32,122 nucleotides of DNA from Pseudomonadota bacterium (GTDB lineage: Bacteria > Pseudomonadota > Gammaproteobacteria > Burkholderiales > SG8-39), in NCBI GenBank assembly GCA_021811085.1, contig JAJZPQ010000043.1, forward strand, positions 1 through 32,122, written 5' to 3'. The position numbers and the translations under genes are program-made. Shown piece after piece: positions 23,348 through 31,806 of this stretch. Position 1 is the first letter of the stretch. Every line of letters starts with the position of its first letter. Under the pieces are notes generated by a model, which worked only from the letters and a program-made list of their open reading frames with translations, was not told the DNA's origin and did not search any database.

Positions 23348-24727
23348 ATGAAAAGCAAATTACAGAAGGTGGGGCTGGTATTGCTCGGAGCGGTGGCCGG
23401 GGTGCTGCTGTCGCTCAATTTCTCCGCGGTCGCGCAGAAGGAAGGCGCGCGCTCGCCGCTGCCGGTCGAGGAACTGCGTTCGTTCGCCGAGGTATTCGGC
23501 GCGATCAAGAGCAATTACGTGGAGCCGGTCGAGGACAAGAAACTCATCTCCGGTGCCATCAACGGCATGCTCACCGACCTCGATCCGCACTCGGCCTACC
23601 TCGATCGGGACGCCTACCGCGAATTGCAGGTCGGTACCCAGGGCGAATTCGGCGGCCTGGGCATAGAGGTCGGCATGGAGGACGGATTCGTCAAAGTAGT
23701 CTCGCCGATCGAAGACACCCCGGCCTACCGCGCCGGCATCAAGCCGGGCGACTTGATCATCAAGCTGGATGAAACGCCGGTGAAGGGCATGAGCCTGAAC
23801 GATGCGGTCAAGCGCATGCGCGGCAAACCCAAGACTCCGATCAAGCTCACGGTGCTGCGCAAGGGCGAAACCAAGCCGCTGGAATTCACCCTGATGCGCG
23901 ACGTAATCAAGGTGCAAAGCGTCAAGTCCAAACTGTTCGAGCCGGGCTATGGTTACGTGCGCGTGGTGCAGTTCCAGGAGCATTCCGCTGAAAACCTGGT
24001 GCGGCACATCGACAATCTTTACAAAGCCGGCCCGCTCAAGGGTCTGGTGCTGGATCTGCGCAATGATCCGGGCGGCCTGCTCAACGGCGCTGTCGGCGTG
24101 TCTGCCGCGTTCCTGCCGCCCCAGTCGGTGGTCGTCACGACCGACGGCCGCACCGAGGATGCCAAGCGCAAGTACCTTGCCAGCACGGAGGATTATCTGC
24201 GCGGCGGCGGTGAAGATTACCTGAAGAAGCTGCCGGCGGCGGTCAAAACCGTGCCCATGGTGGTGCTCGTGAACGGGGGTTCCGCCTCCGCCTCCGAAAT
24301 CGTCGCGGGCGCGCTGCAAGACCACAAGCGCGCCTTGATCATGGGCACCCAGACCTTCGGCAAAGGTTCGGTGCAGACGATCATGCCGCTGGGCAACCAT
24401 ACCGCGATCAAACTGACCACTGCGCGCTATTACACGCCCAGCGGCCGTTCGATCCAGCTCAAAGGCATCACGCCGGATATCGTGGTCCAAGAGCCCGGCA
24501 TCGATACGCATGCATTCCTGCGCGAAGCGGACCTGGACCGGCACCTGGCCAACGACAAGGACCCTGCGGCTGGAGCGGCCAAGCCTAGCGCGCAAGCCGA
24601 CGAAAAGCCCAAGGGCGAAAACGGCGAGGAACCGGTCAAGCCCATAGAGTTCGGCTCGGACAAGGACTATCAGCTGGTTCAGGCCGTCAACATGCTCAAG
24701 GGCCTGCAAATCATCCGGAAGAACTAG
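23348..24727 (+). CDS. ctpA: C-terminal processing peptidase, S41 family
   Basis: 459 aa from the ATG at 23348; a GTG at 23336 is possible but overlaps the likely GAAGGG ribosome site. A signal sequence or anchor (6-28) leads into a PDZ domain (about 95-170, GGLGIEVGMEDGFVKVVSP...). The S41 catalytic core has Ser314 in GGSASASEIVAGAL and Lys339 in TFGKGSVQT, 25 residues apart as in E. coli Prc. The C-terminal tail is charged. CtpA-type proteases trim or degrade periplasmic proteins, including peptidoglycan enzymes. envC-ctpA adjacency is conserved in many proteobacteria and fits a cell-wall role. Confidence 0.95.
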   Translation: MKSKLQKVGLVLLGAVAGVLLSLNFSAVAQKEGARSPLPVEELRSFAEVFGAIKSNYVEPVEDKKLISGAINGMLTDLDPHSAYLDRDAYRELQVGTQGEFGGLGIEVGMEDGFVKVVSPIEDTPAYRAGIKPGDLIIKLDETPVKGMSLNDAVKRMRGKPKTPIKLTVLRKGETKPLEFTLMRDVIKVQSVKSKLFEPGYGYVRVVQFQEHSAENLVRHIDNLYKAGPLKGLVLDLRNDPGGLLNGAVGVSAAFLPPQSVVVTTDGRTEDAKRKYLASTEDYLRGGGEDYLKKLPAAVKTVPMVVLVNGGSASASEIVAGALQDHKRALIMGTQTFGKGSVQTIMPLGNHTAIKLTTARYYTPSGRSIQLKGITPDIVVQEPGIDTHAFLREADLDRHLANDKDPAAGAAKPSAQADEKPKGENGEEPVKPIEFGSDKDYQLVQAVNMLKGLQIIRKN

Positions 24728-24803
24728 GGTCGGTTAACATTTATCGCATGAGACGCGCGGGGGGACCCACGGTTCAAAGCCGGCGCCTTGCGCTCGCCTC
24801 CCC

Positions 24804-25553
24804 ATGAACGACCAGCAGCTGCTGCGCTACAGCCGACATATCCTGCTGCCCGAAATCGGCATCGAGGGACAGGAAAAACTGCAGGCAGCGCATGCCCTGG
24901 TGATCGGCGCCGGCGGCCTCGGTTCGCCTGCCGCCATGTACCTCGCCTCCGGCGGCGTAGGACGCATTTCACTCGCCGACGGCGATTCGGTCGATCTCAC
25001 CAATCTGCAGCGCCAGATTCTGCATACCACCGCGGCGGTGGGACGCGCCAAGGCGTATTCGGGCAAGGATACGCTGGCGCAGCTCAACCCGGAAATCGAA
25101 GTCGCGGCCATCCCCGAGCGCCTGGAAGGCGAACGCCTGGCCGCGCTGGTGGCCAGCGCCGACGTCGTGCTCGATTGCTGCGACAATTTTGCCACCCGCC
25201 ACGCGGTCAACCGCGCCTGCGTCGCGCAGCGCAAACCGCTGGTCTCGGGCGCGGCCGTGCGCTTTGACGGACAGCTCAGCGTATTCGACCTGCGCCAAAG
25301 CAGCGCTCCCTGCTACAACTGCCTGTTTCCGGAAGATACCGAGGCCGAGGAAACCCGCTGCGCGGTAATGGGGGTGTTCGCGCCGCTGACCGGCATCATC
25401 GGCACGATGCAGGCTGCGGAAGCCTTGAAGCTGCTCTGCGGCACGGGCGAATCGCTCAATGGCCGTTTGCTGCTGTTCGACTGCCTCGCGATGGAGTGGC
25501 GCTCGATCAGGCTCAGCAAAGACCCGGCGTGCAAGGTCTGCGGCTCAGCCTAG
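24804..25553 (+). CDS. moeB: HesA/MoeB/ThiF family adenylyltransferase (MoeB-like)
   Basis: 249 aa. The nucleotide-binding motif is VIGAGGLGSPAAMYLA (residues 33-48), with LADGDSVDLTNLQRQ and the R residue that contact ATP. Zinc Cys pairs are at 170/173 (CYNC) and 243/246 (CKVC), and a conserved Cys lies in ETRCAVMGVFAPLTG (Cys186). It adenylates the C-terminal Gly of a ubiquitin-like sulfur carrier (MoaD, or ThiS if it serves thiamine synthesis). No sulfur-carrier gene is adjacent, so MoeB versus ThiF is not certain. No Shine-Dalgarno is visible. The stop codon lies within a partial repeat of the slmA 3' end. Confidence 0.92.
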   Translation: MNDQQLLRYSRHILLPEIGIEGQEKLQAAHALVIGAGGLGSPAAMYLASGGVGRISLADGDSVDLTNLQRQILHTTAAVGRAKAYSGKDTLAQLNPEIEVAAIPERLEGERLAALVASADVVLDCCDNFATRHAVNRACVAQRKPLVSGAAVRFDGQLSVFDLRQSSAPCYNCLFPEDTEAEETRCAVMGVFAPLTGIIGTMQAAEALKLLCGTGESLNGRLLLFDCLAMEWRSIRLSKDPACKVCGSA

Positions 25554-25610
25554 CAGCAGCGGCCCCTGTTGCTACCACATCTCAGTCGGCAGGCGTTTGA
25601 AACCGCTCTT
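25545..25610 (-). pseudogene. Decayed second copy of the slmA 3' end
   Basis: Bases 25547-25610 match 25673-25736 (the true slmA 3' end) at 59 of 64 positions. Read leftward in the slmA frame this copy gives [12 protein letters not shown], a TAG in place of Gln, then QQGPLLLG and a TGA stop at exactly the slmA stop position. Two of the five differences are synonymous and two more produce Leu-to-Met, as expected from a formerly coding copy. No other part of slmA is recognisable here. The last codons of moeB read through it on the opposite strand. Confidence 0.8.
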
Positions 25611-25622
25611 TGACCTAATGGA

Positions 25623-25645
25623 AAAAGGGGGCGACGCCCCCTTTT
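25623..25645. terminator. Bidirectional terminator between moeB and slmA
   Basis: The perfect 10-bp arms AAAAGGGGGC (25623-25632) and GCCCCCTTTT (25636-25645) flank the loop GAC. T-runs occur on both strands (TTTT on plus; TTTTT from 25622-25626 on minus). It lies between convergent moeB and slmA, and between the two copies of the slmA 3' sequence. Confidence 0.92.
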
Positions 25646-25670
25646 AGATCCCCCAAGTCAGTGGCTACGC

Positions 25671-26246
25671 CTAGCCTAGCAGCAGCGGCCCCTGTTGCTG
25701 CCATAACTCAGTCGGCAGGCGCTTGAAGCCGCTCTTGGCATACTGGTGCCAGCGGCCGATGATATAGGCGAGCATCAGGTTCGCCTGGGCGGCCGTATCG
25801 GCGTCCTTGTCGATCTCGCCCTGTGTCGCCGCCAGCCGCAGCGCCTGCTTGAGCGTCGCCTCGAGCCGGTCATGCAGCTGGTTGATGCGCGCCTGCAGAC
25901 GCGCGTCCTCGTTCACCAGCGCATCGCCTATCAGCACGCGCGTCATACCGGGGTTCTTCTCGGCGAAGGACAGGAGCATGGCGGCGGTCGCATGCGCCTG
26001 CTTCAGTCCGCTTTCCTGCTCCGCGCTGATTTTGTTGATCAACCCGAACACGGTCTCTTCGACGAAGCCGATCAGGCCCTCGTACATTTGCGCCTTGCTC
26101 GCGAAGTGGCGGTAGAGCGCGGCTTCGGACACGTCGAGCTTGGCCGCGAGCGCAGCGGTGGTGATCTTCTCGCCCTTGGGCGCCTGCAGCATCTCCGCCA
26201 GCACTTGCAGAATCTGGTTTTTTCGTTCGCCTGAACGGCTCGCCAT
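25671..26246 (-). CDS. slmA: Nucleoid occlusion factor SlmA (TetR family)
   Basis: 191 aa. SlmA binds DNA and blocks FtsZ assembly over the nucleoid. The N-terminal helix-turn-helix, [22 protein letters not shown] in overlapping pieces, is close to E. coli SlmA ([21 protein letters not shown]), including the recognition helix [10 protein letters not shown]. The C-terminal part carries the family's ERNPG/LTRxLxGxAL pattern as [16 protein letters not shown] and [17 protein letters not shown]. The start has GGGAGGAG six bases upstream. A TAGAAT (-10) is at 26279-26284, and an SlmA-box-like palindrome lies just upstream of it. Confidence 0.93.
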   Translation of the reverse strand: [191 protein letters not shown]

Positions 26247-26297
26247 GATCTCCTCCCTGGATTTCCAGACGTGCGCGAATTCTAGCTCATACAGTTG

Positions 26298-26309
26298 GTA
26301 AGCGCTAAC
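26298..26309. promoter_or_regulatory. SlmA-box-like palindrome in the slmA promoter region
   Basis: GTAAGCGCTAAC on plus (GTTAGCGCTTAC on minus) fits the framework GTnAGnnCTnAC of the E. coli SlmA-binding sequence GTGAGTACTCAC, at 8 of 12 positions. It extends to a 14-bp near-palindrome, GGTAAGCGCTAACC (26297-26310). It lies 52 bp upstream of the slmA start, next to the -35 area of the TAGAAT promoter (26279-26284). Autoregulation, or simply a nucleoid-occlusion site, would follow if real. Confidence 0.5.
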
Positions 26310-26312
26310 CTT

Positions 26313-26960
26313 TTAGAGCGCCAGGCGCCCCAGCAGGCGCGGTAAGGCGAGTACCGACGCGATCTTGACATCGACATAGGCAGGCGTGCGCGGCTCGCGC
26401 GTGACCCATACCGTCCTCATGCCCAGGCGTTTGGCCGGCCGCAAGTTTTCGCGGCTGTCCTCGACCATGACGCAGCGCGAGGCGATCAGGCCGTAGCTGC
26501 GCAACAGGCTGTGAAACGCGGCCAGAGACGGCTTGGGCTGATAGCCGGTGGATTCGATGCAGTGCAGGCCGTCGAAATGGCTGTCCACGCCGATCAGCTG
26601 CAGCACCGCGCGGGCGTAGGCGCTGGGCGCATTGGACAAAACCAGCTTGCGCCCGGGCAGGCGGCGCAGCATGGCGGCGAGCCCGCGCTCGTACACCACC
26701 ATATTGGACAGGTCGGGAAACGCGTGCGTCTCGCGCAGGAAATGCTCGGGATCGGTGCCGTGATGGCGCATCATGCCCAGCAGCGTCGCGCCGTAGCTGC
26801 GCCAATATTGCGCGCGCAGCTTGCCTGCGTCCGCCTCGCTCAGGCGCAAATGCTGTTGCAGATAGGCCGTCATGCTGCGGTTGATATGCGGAAAAATGTG
26901 CGGCGAGGCGTTGTGCAGGGTGTTGTCGAGATCGAACACCCAGGTCAAACTTGTTCGCAT
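26313..26960 (-). CDS. HAD-superfamily pyrimidine 5'-nucleotidase-like protein
   Basis: 215 aa. HAD motif I is VFDLDNTLHNA (nucleophile Asp10, acid Asp12), motif II LVLSNAP, motif III Lys in YQPKPS, and motif IV MVEDSRENLRPAKRLG. The segment HIFPHINRSMTAYLQQHL, here in the small cap, is typical of the SDT1/pyrimidine 5'-nucleotidase group, which dephosphorylates UMP or CMP-type nucleotides. The gene lies between argB and slmA, a common betaproteobacterial arrangement. Substrate preference is inferred. A REP-like hairpin cluster precedes it. Confidence 0.9.
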   Translation of the reverse strand: MRTSLTWVFDLDNTLHNASPHIFPHINRSMTAYLQQHLRLSEADAGKLRAQYWRSYGATLLGMMRHHGTDPEHFLRETHAFPDLSNMVVYERGLAAMLRRLPGRKLVLSNAPSAYARAVLQLIGVDSHFDGLHCIESTGYQPKPSLAAFHSLLRSYGLIASRCVMVEDSRENLRPAKRLGMRTVWVTREPRTPAYVDVKIASVLALPRLLGRLAL

Positions 26961-26999
26961 CGTTGCGCGTCCTAGAATCGCAGCGCGGGGAGAAAGCAG

Positions 27000-27026
27000 A
27001 TCCCTCGGCGCGACGCGCCTCGGGAT
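27000..27026. repeat. REP-like palindromic element upstream of the nucleotidase gene
   Basis: ATCCC (27000-27004) pairs with GGGAT (27022-27026). After a TC/TC internal mismatch, GGCG (27007-27010) pairs with CGCC (27016-27019). The sequence type ATCCC-T-CGG...CTCGGGAT-GAC resembles short palindromic repeats scattered in many bacterial genomes. No second copy is present in this window, so repetition is unproven. Confidence 0.5.
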
Positions 27027-27053
27027 GACTTTGCCGGGGCGGGCCCGGCAAAG

Positions 27054-27055
<2 letters not shown>
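27027..27055 (-). terminator. Strong hairpin at the argB stop codon
   Basis: The perfect 12-bp arms GACTTTGCCGGG (27027-27038) and CCCGGCAAAGTC (27044-27055) flank a 5-base loop. The stem starts within the argB TGA stop (27054-27056). There is no T-run beyond the stem in either direction, so it may be a processing or stabilising structure, or a weak terminator. It directly abuts the REP-like palindrome. Confidence 0.65.
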
Positions 27056-28034
<979 letters not shown>

Positions 28035-28463
28035 TTACTGGATGGTCAGCTGGCGCCCCGCCGCTTCGGCCTTCTTCGGCAGGGTCAACTCGAGCACGCC
28101 GTCAGCATATTTCGCGCTGGCAGCTGCCTGGTCGATGTCCGTGCCCAGACTGAACGCGCGCGCCACCTTGCCGTAGTAACGCTCGCGGTGCAATACGCGC
28201 TCATTTTCCTTCACTTCCTTTTCGGCGCGCGCTTCGGCGCTGATCGAAACCTGGTCGCCGTCGATGTTGACCTGGATGTCTTCCTTCTTCACGCCGGGAA
28301 TCTCGGCGTGCACCACATACGCGCCGTCCTTCTCGCTGACGTCGATTTTGATCCGCCCGGGCGCCGCGGGCTGCCCCTCATACGTCATCGGTCGCACGAA
28401 AAAGCCCTTAAGAAGATCGTCGAACACGTCTCCGAAAGGTTCATACCGCGAAATATTCGCCAT
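28035..28463 (-). CDS. Small heat-shock protein, Hsp20/alpha-crystallin family
   Basis: 142 aa from the ATG at 28461-28463, seven bases after AGGAG; an ATG two codons earlier is too close to that RBS. The N-terminal arm (MANISRYEPFGDVFDDLLKG) is followed by the alpha-crystallin domain (about 38-130): KIDVSEKDGAYVVHAEIPGV, VSISAEARAEKEV, and ERYYGKVARAFSLG. The C-terminal anchor motif is of the IxI type, LTI in GRQLTIQ. It is a cytosolic ATP-independent holdase. A textbook sigma-32 promoter lies upstream (28517-28544), and it ends at a strong terminator, so it is a single-gene heat-shock unit. Confidence 0.95.
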   Translation of the reverse strand: MANISRYEPFGDVFDDLLKGFFVRPMTYEGQPAAPGRIKIDVSEKDGAYVVHAEIPGVKKEDIQVNIDGDQVSISAEARAEKEVKENERVLHRERYYGKVARAFSLGTDIDQAAASAKYADGVLELTLPKKAEAAGRQLTIQ

Positions 28464-28516
28464 GGTCATGCTCCTTCCACAATTATCGGTTAGCGGCCTT
28501 GCGGCCAGTAATCTGA

Positions 28517-28544
28517 ATATGGGGAGCACCCTGGCTGTTTCAAG
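28517..28544 (-). promoter_or_regulatory. Sigma-32 (RpoH) promoter of hsp20
   Basis: Read leftward: CTTGAAA (28538-28544), 13 bases, CCCCATAT (28517-28524). This matches the RpoH consensus CTTGAAA-N13/14-CCCCATnT at every consensus position. It is about 54 bp upstream of the hsp20 start and begins 6 bp past the stop of the copper chaperone gene. Confidence 0.92.
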
Positions 28545-28550
28545 AGGCGG

Positions 28551-29018
28551 CTATTTCGCAGCCGCGCCGAGCTCACGCACCTGCGCCTGCACCTCTATGG
28601 TCTTGAACGTCTTGTCCTTGGCCTCGAAGCGCAGCTTGATCGGCACCGCCTCGCCCTTTTTCAGCGGCTGCTTCAGGTCCATCAGCATGACGTGATAGCC
28701 GCCGGGCTTGAGCTCGACCGCCTTGCCCGCGGGCAGGTCCAGCCTGGAGATCGGGCGCATGTGCATCACGTTGTTCTCCATCTTCATTTCGTGAATCTGC
28801 ACCGAACCCGCAACCGGACTCTCCACTGCGACCAGGGTGGCCGATTCGGTCGCGGTGAGCTGCATGAACGCGCCGGTCGCCTTCTGCCCGCGCACCGTGC
28901 CGCGCACCCAGGGCTCCTTGATGGTCACTTCCTGCGCATGCACGACGCTGGTCGGAAGCCCCCCGCCCAGTACCAGCCCGATGGAACCGAACAGCACGGC
29001 TCGAGTGGAATGTTTCAT
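28551..29018 (-). CDS. PCu(A)C family periplasmic copper chaperone
   Basis: 155 aa from the ATG at 29016-29018, which has GGAGA five bases upstream; an ATG at 29030 overlaps that RBS. A signal peptide (to about SVVHA/QEV) shows it is periplasmic. The copper motif H-x10-M-x21-H-x-M is exact: His76, Met87, His109, Met111. PCu(A)C proteins deliver Cu(I) for the CuA site of oxidases, alongside SCO. It lies 19 bp downstream of hslU and probably shares the hslVU transcript, far from the oxidase cluster. It ends just before the hsp20 promoter. Confidence 0.93.
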   Translation of the reverse strand: MKHSTRAVLFGSIGLVLGGGLPTSVVHAQEVTIKEPWVRGTVRGQKATGAFMQLTATESATLVAVESPVAGSVQIHEMKMENNVMHMRPISRLDLPAGKAVELKPGGYHVMLMDLKQPLKKGEAVPIKLRFEAKDKTFKTIEVQAQVRELGAAAK

Positions 29019-29037
29019 GTCTGTCTCCATTAGAAAA

Positions 29038-30393
29038 TTACAATACGTACCGCGCCAGATCTTCCGATTGCGCCAAATCCCTCAATCGCGCATCGACATA
29101 GTCGGCGTCTATGGTTATGGACTGGTCATTGCGCTTGCCCGCATCGAAGGAAATTTCCTCCAGCAGCTTTTCCATCACGGTGTACAAGCGCCGTGCGCCG
29201 ATGTTCTCCGTTTTCTCGTTGACGGCATAGGCGATTTCGGCCAGGCGCTTGATACCTTCGGGCCGGAACTCGAGCTTGACCCCCTCGGTCGCGAGCAGCG
29301 CCTGATACTGGCGCGTGAGGCAGGCATCGGTCTGGGTGAGTATGCTTTCGAAATCCGCCGCCGAGAGCGAATCGAGTTCCACGCGTATCGGCAGGCGCCC
29401 CTGCAACTCGGGAATCAGGTCCGAGGGCTTCGCCATGTGGAACGCACCGCTGGCGATGAACAGGATGTGATCGGTCTTGACCATGCCGTACTTGGTCGTG
29501 ACCGTGGTGCCCTCGACCAGGGGCAACAGATCGCGCTGCACGCCCTGGCGCGATACGTCGGCGCCGGACATCTCGGAGCGGCTGGCGATCTTGTCGATCT
29601 CGTCGATGAACACGATGCCGTTCTGCTCGGCATTGGCGAGCGCGCTGGTCTTCAGGTCCTCGTCGTTGATCAGCCGGGCAGCTTCCTCTTCCGCGGCCAG
29701 CTTCAGCGCTTCGCGGATTTTCAGCTTGCGCGTCTTCTTGCGGCTGCCCGAAATATTCTGGAACATGCCCTGGATCTGCGACGTCAGCTCTTCCATTCCG
29801 GGCGGCGCAAAGATTTCCATTTGCGCGGCGGTCGCAGCGACTTCGATTTCGATTTCCTTGTCGTCGAGCTCGCCCTCGCGCAGCTTTTTCCTGAACTTCT
29901 GCCGCGTCGCCGACGCTTCCGTGCCCTCTCCGGGCGCCGCAGCAGCGGCGTCCGGCCGATCGAAGCCGACGGCGCGGGCCGGCGGCAGCAGCGCATCCAG
30001 GATGCGTTCCTCGGCCGCATCCTCGGCCCGGGTTTTGACCTTGCGCGTGGCCAGTTCGCGCGTCTGCTTCACGCTGATTTCGACCAGGTCGCGCACGATG
30101 GTGTCGACATCGCGGCCGACGTAGCCGACCTCGGTGAATTTGGTCGCCTCGACTTTGATGAAAGGCGCATCGGCGAGCTTCGCCAGGCGCCGCGCAATCT
30201 CGGTCTTGCCCACGCCGGTGGGCCCGATCATGAGTATGTTTTTCGGCGTGATTTCGTGGCGCAGCGGCTCGGCCACCTGCTGCCGGCGCCAGCGGTTCCT
30301 GAGCGCGATCGCGACCGCGCGCTTGGCTCGGTCCTGGCCGATGATGTGCTTGTCCAGTTCGTGGACGATTTCCTGAGGCGTCATGTGCGACAT
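29038..30393 (-). CDS. hslU: ATP-dependent protease ATPase subunit HslU (ClpY)
   Basis: 451 aa, the usual length. It is the AAA+ unfoldase that feeds substrates to HslV in the cytoplasm. N-terminal [21 protein letters not shown] is in place (starts at 30393 or 30384 both possible). Walker A is GPTGVGKTE (57-65), the pore motif GYVGRD, Walker [13 protein letters not shown], and the sensor region [22 protein letters not shown]. The intermediate I-domain is around 110-230. The C-terminus ends YVL, part of the tail that docks into HslV. It follows hslV by 49 bp. Confidence 0.97.
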   Translation of the reverse strand: MSHMTPQEIVHELDKHIIGQDRAKRAVAIALRNRWRRQQVAEPLRHEITPKNILMIGPTGVGKTEIARRLAKLADAPFIKVEATKFTEVGYVGRDVDTIVRDLVEISVKQTRELATRKVKTRAEDAAEERILDALLPPARAVGFDRPDAAAAAPGEGTEASATRQKFRKKLREGELDDKEIEIEVAATAAQMEIFAPPGMEELTSQIQGMFQNISGSRKKTRKLKIREALKLAAEEEAARLINDEDLKTSALANAEQNGIVFIDEIDKIASRSEMSGADVSRQGVQRDLLPLVEGTTVTTKYGMVKTDHILFIASGAFHMAKPSDLIPELQGRLPIRVELDSLSAADFESILTQTDACLTRQYQALLATEGVKLEFRPEGIKRLAEIAYAVNEKTENIGARRLYTVMEKLLEEISFDAGKRNDQSITIDADYVDARLRDLAQSEDLARYVL

Positions 30394-30442
30394 GGCTGAT
30401 GGCCGAAGTAGGTTGGACAGCGCCGGTCCTGCTCCCGTTTCC

Positions 30443-30979
30443 TCATTCGAGCGTCTCGATCACGATCTGCTGGTTGGTGTAGATGCAAATATCCGAGGCG
30501 ATCCCCAGCGATTTGGCCACGATTTCCCTGGGCCCGAGCTCGGTGTTCTCCAGCAGCGCCCGCGCCGCCGATTGCGCATAGGGTCCACCCGACCCGATGG
30601 CGAGCAGGCCCAGCTCCGGTTCGAGCACATCGCCCATGCCGGTAATGACCAGCGAGCTTTCGCGGTCGGCCACGGCCAGCATCGCCTCCAGGCGCCGCAG
30701 CATGCGGTCGGTACGCCAGTCCTTGGCCAGTTCCACCGCCGAGCGCAGCAGGTTGCCCTGATGTTTCTCCAGCTTGGCCTCGAAGCGCTCGAACAGGGTA
30801 AACGCATCCGCGGTGCCGCCGGCGAACCCGGCCAGGATGCGGTCGTGGTAGAGGCGCCGCACCTTGCGCGCGCCGGACTTGATCACGATATTGCCCAGGG
30901 TAACCTGGCCATCCCCGCCGAGCGCGACGCTGTGGCCGCGCCGCGCGGACAGGATGGTGGTGCCACGAAATTGCTCCAT
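30443..30979 (-). CDS. hslV: ATP-dependent protease peptidase subunit HslV (ClpQ)
   Basis: 178 aa from the ATG at 30977-30979 ([15 protein letters not shown]). Removal of a six-residue propeptide would expose Thr7, the N-terminal nucleophile of this proteasome-like threonine protease. [37 protein letters not shown] and the end [15 protein letters not shown] are typical. An ATG at 31009 would add ten residues but lies on the candidate sigma-32 -10 element, so the shorter form is preferred. It forms a double-ring complex with HslU, encoded next. Confidence 0.96.
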   Translation of the reverse strand: MEQFRGTTILSARRGHSVALGGDGQVTLGNIVIKSGARKVRRLYHDRILAGFAGGTADAFTLFERFEAKLEKHQGNLLRSAVELAKDWRTDRMLRRLEAMLAVADRESSLVITGMGDVLEPELGLLAIGSGGPYAQSAARALLENTELGPREIVAKSLGIASDICIYTNQQIVIETLE

Positions 30980-31008
30980 TTTGGCGTCCGGAACGGTCAA
31001 TTTATCCA

Positions 31009-31035
31009 TTTTGGGGCGGTTTTGCGGGAATCAAG
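31009..31035 (-). promoter_or_regulatory. Candidate sigma-32 promoter of hslVU
   Basis: Read leftward: CTTGATT (31029-31035), 12 bases, CCCCAAAA (31009-31016), against the consensus CTTGAAA-N13/14-CCCCATnT. The -35 has five of seven and the -10 has the CCCCA core, with a spacer one base short. It is placed 30 bp before the preferred hslV ATG. hslVU is a classical RpoH target in other proteobacteria. Confidence 0.6.
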
Positions 31036-31047
31036 CCAGAAAATTGC

Positions 31048-31806
31048 TCAGGCCGCCCGGCGCCGCTCGAAACTCGCTGCCAGCGCTGCAACCACCGCCA
31101 TGGCGCAGACGATCATGGCGCCGGAAGGCAGATCCAGCCACAACGACCCAGCCAAGCCCAGCGCGTAGCCCAGCAGGCCGACCGAATAGGCTTTGAGCCG
31201 GCGCCGGCGCAAGGCGTAGTAAGTTGCCAATGCGGGCAGTACCAGGGAAGCAAAAACCAAATACAGCCCCACGAGTTGCACCGAAAACGTCACGGCGCAG
31301 GCGAACAGCGCGTAAAAGCCAGCGCGTCCGAGGCGCGCCCCCAGTCCGAGCCAGAGCGCCAGTATCCCGGCATAAATCAGGGCTTGCAGCGGCAGCTTGG
31401 ACGGATTTACCCACAGTATCTGACCCACTAGCAGGTCCTTCAAGTGCTCGCCGCCATGCGGGTTGCTCGCCAGCAGAAGGATCGCGCCGCTCGCGCCCAG
31501 GACGAACACCACGCCGATGATCGCCTCCTGCACTTCGGGCCAGCGCCGCTCGGTCCAGGTAAGCAACAGTGCGGTCGCCAGCGCAGCGCTCAGCGCCGAG
31601 ACCTGCACCGCCAGGCCCTGGGGCTCCCAGCCGAGGAAGTCGGCGAATATCACCCCCACGCCCGCGATCTGCGCTACGGCCAGGTCGATGAACACGATGC
31701 CGCGCTTGAGCACCTCGAACCCGAACGGAACCAGGGCTGCGGTCACCAGCAGTCCGGCGATGAACGCCGGCCCCAGGATGGACAGGACCGTCAGCGGATT
31801 GCTCAT
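31048..31806 (-). CDS. Metal ABC transporter permease (ZnuB/MntB type)
   Basis: 252 aa with seven or eight hydrophobic segments. It belongs to the ABC-3 permease family: FIAGLLVTAALVPFGFEVLKRGIVFIDLAVAQIAGVGVIF in the N-terminal half holds the family's 'L-x-R-G-x-x-F-x-D-x-x-L/A-x-x' signature. LVGLYLVFASLVLPALATYYALRR in the C-terminal half is the region contacting the ATPase. Zinc, manganese or iron cannot be told apart from this subunit. Its start overlaps the stop of the binding-protein gene (ATGA at 31803-31806). No ATPase gene is seen on this side, so it should lie beyond the right edge or elsewhere. Confidence 0.9.
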   Translation of the reverse strand: MSNPLTVLSILGPAFIAGLLVTAALVPFGFEVLKRGIVFIDLAVAQIAGVGVIFADFLGWEPQGLAVQVSALSAALATALLLTWTERRWPEVQEAIIGVVFVLGASGAILLLASNPHGGEHLKDLLVGQILWVNPSKLPLQALIYAGILALWLGLGARLGRAGFYALFACAVTFSVQLVGLYLVFASLVLPALATYYALRRRRLKAYSVGLLGYALGLAGSLWLDLPSGAMIVCAMAVVAALAASFERRRAA

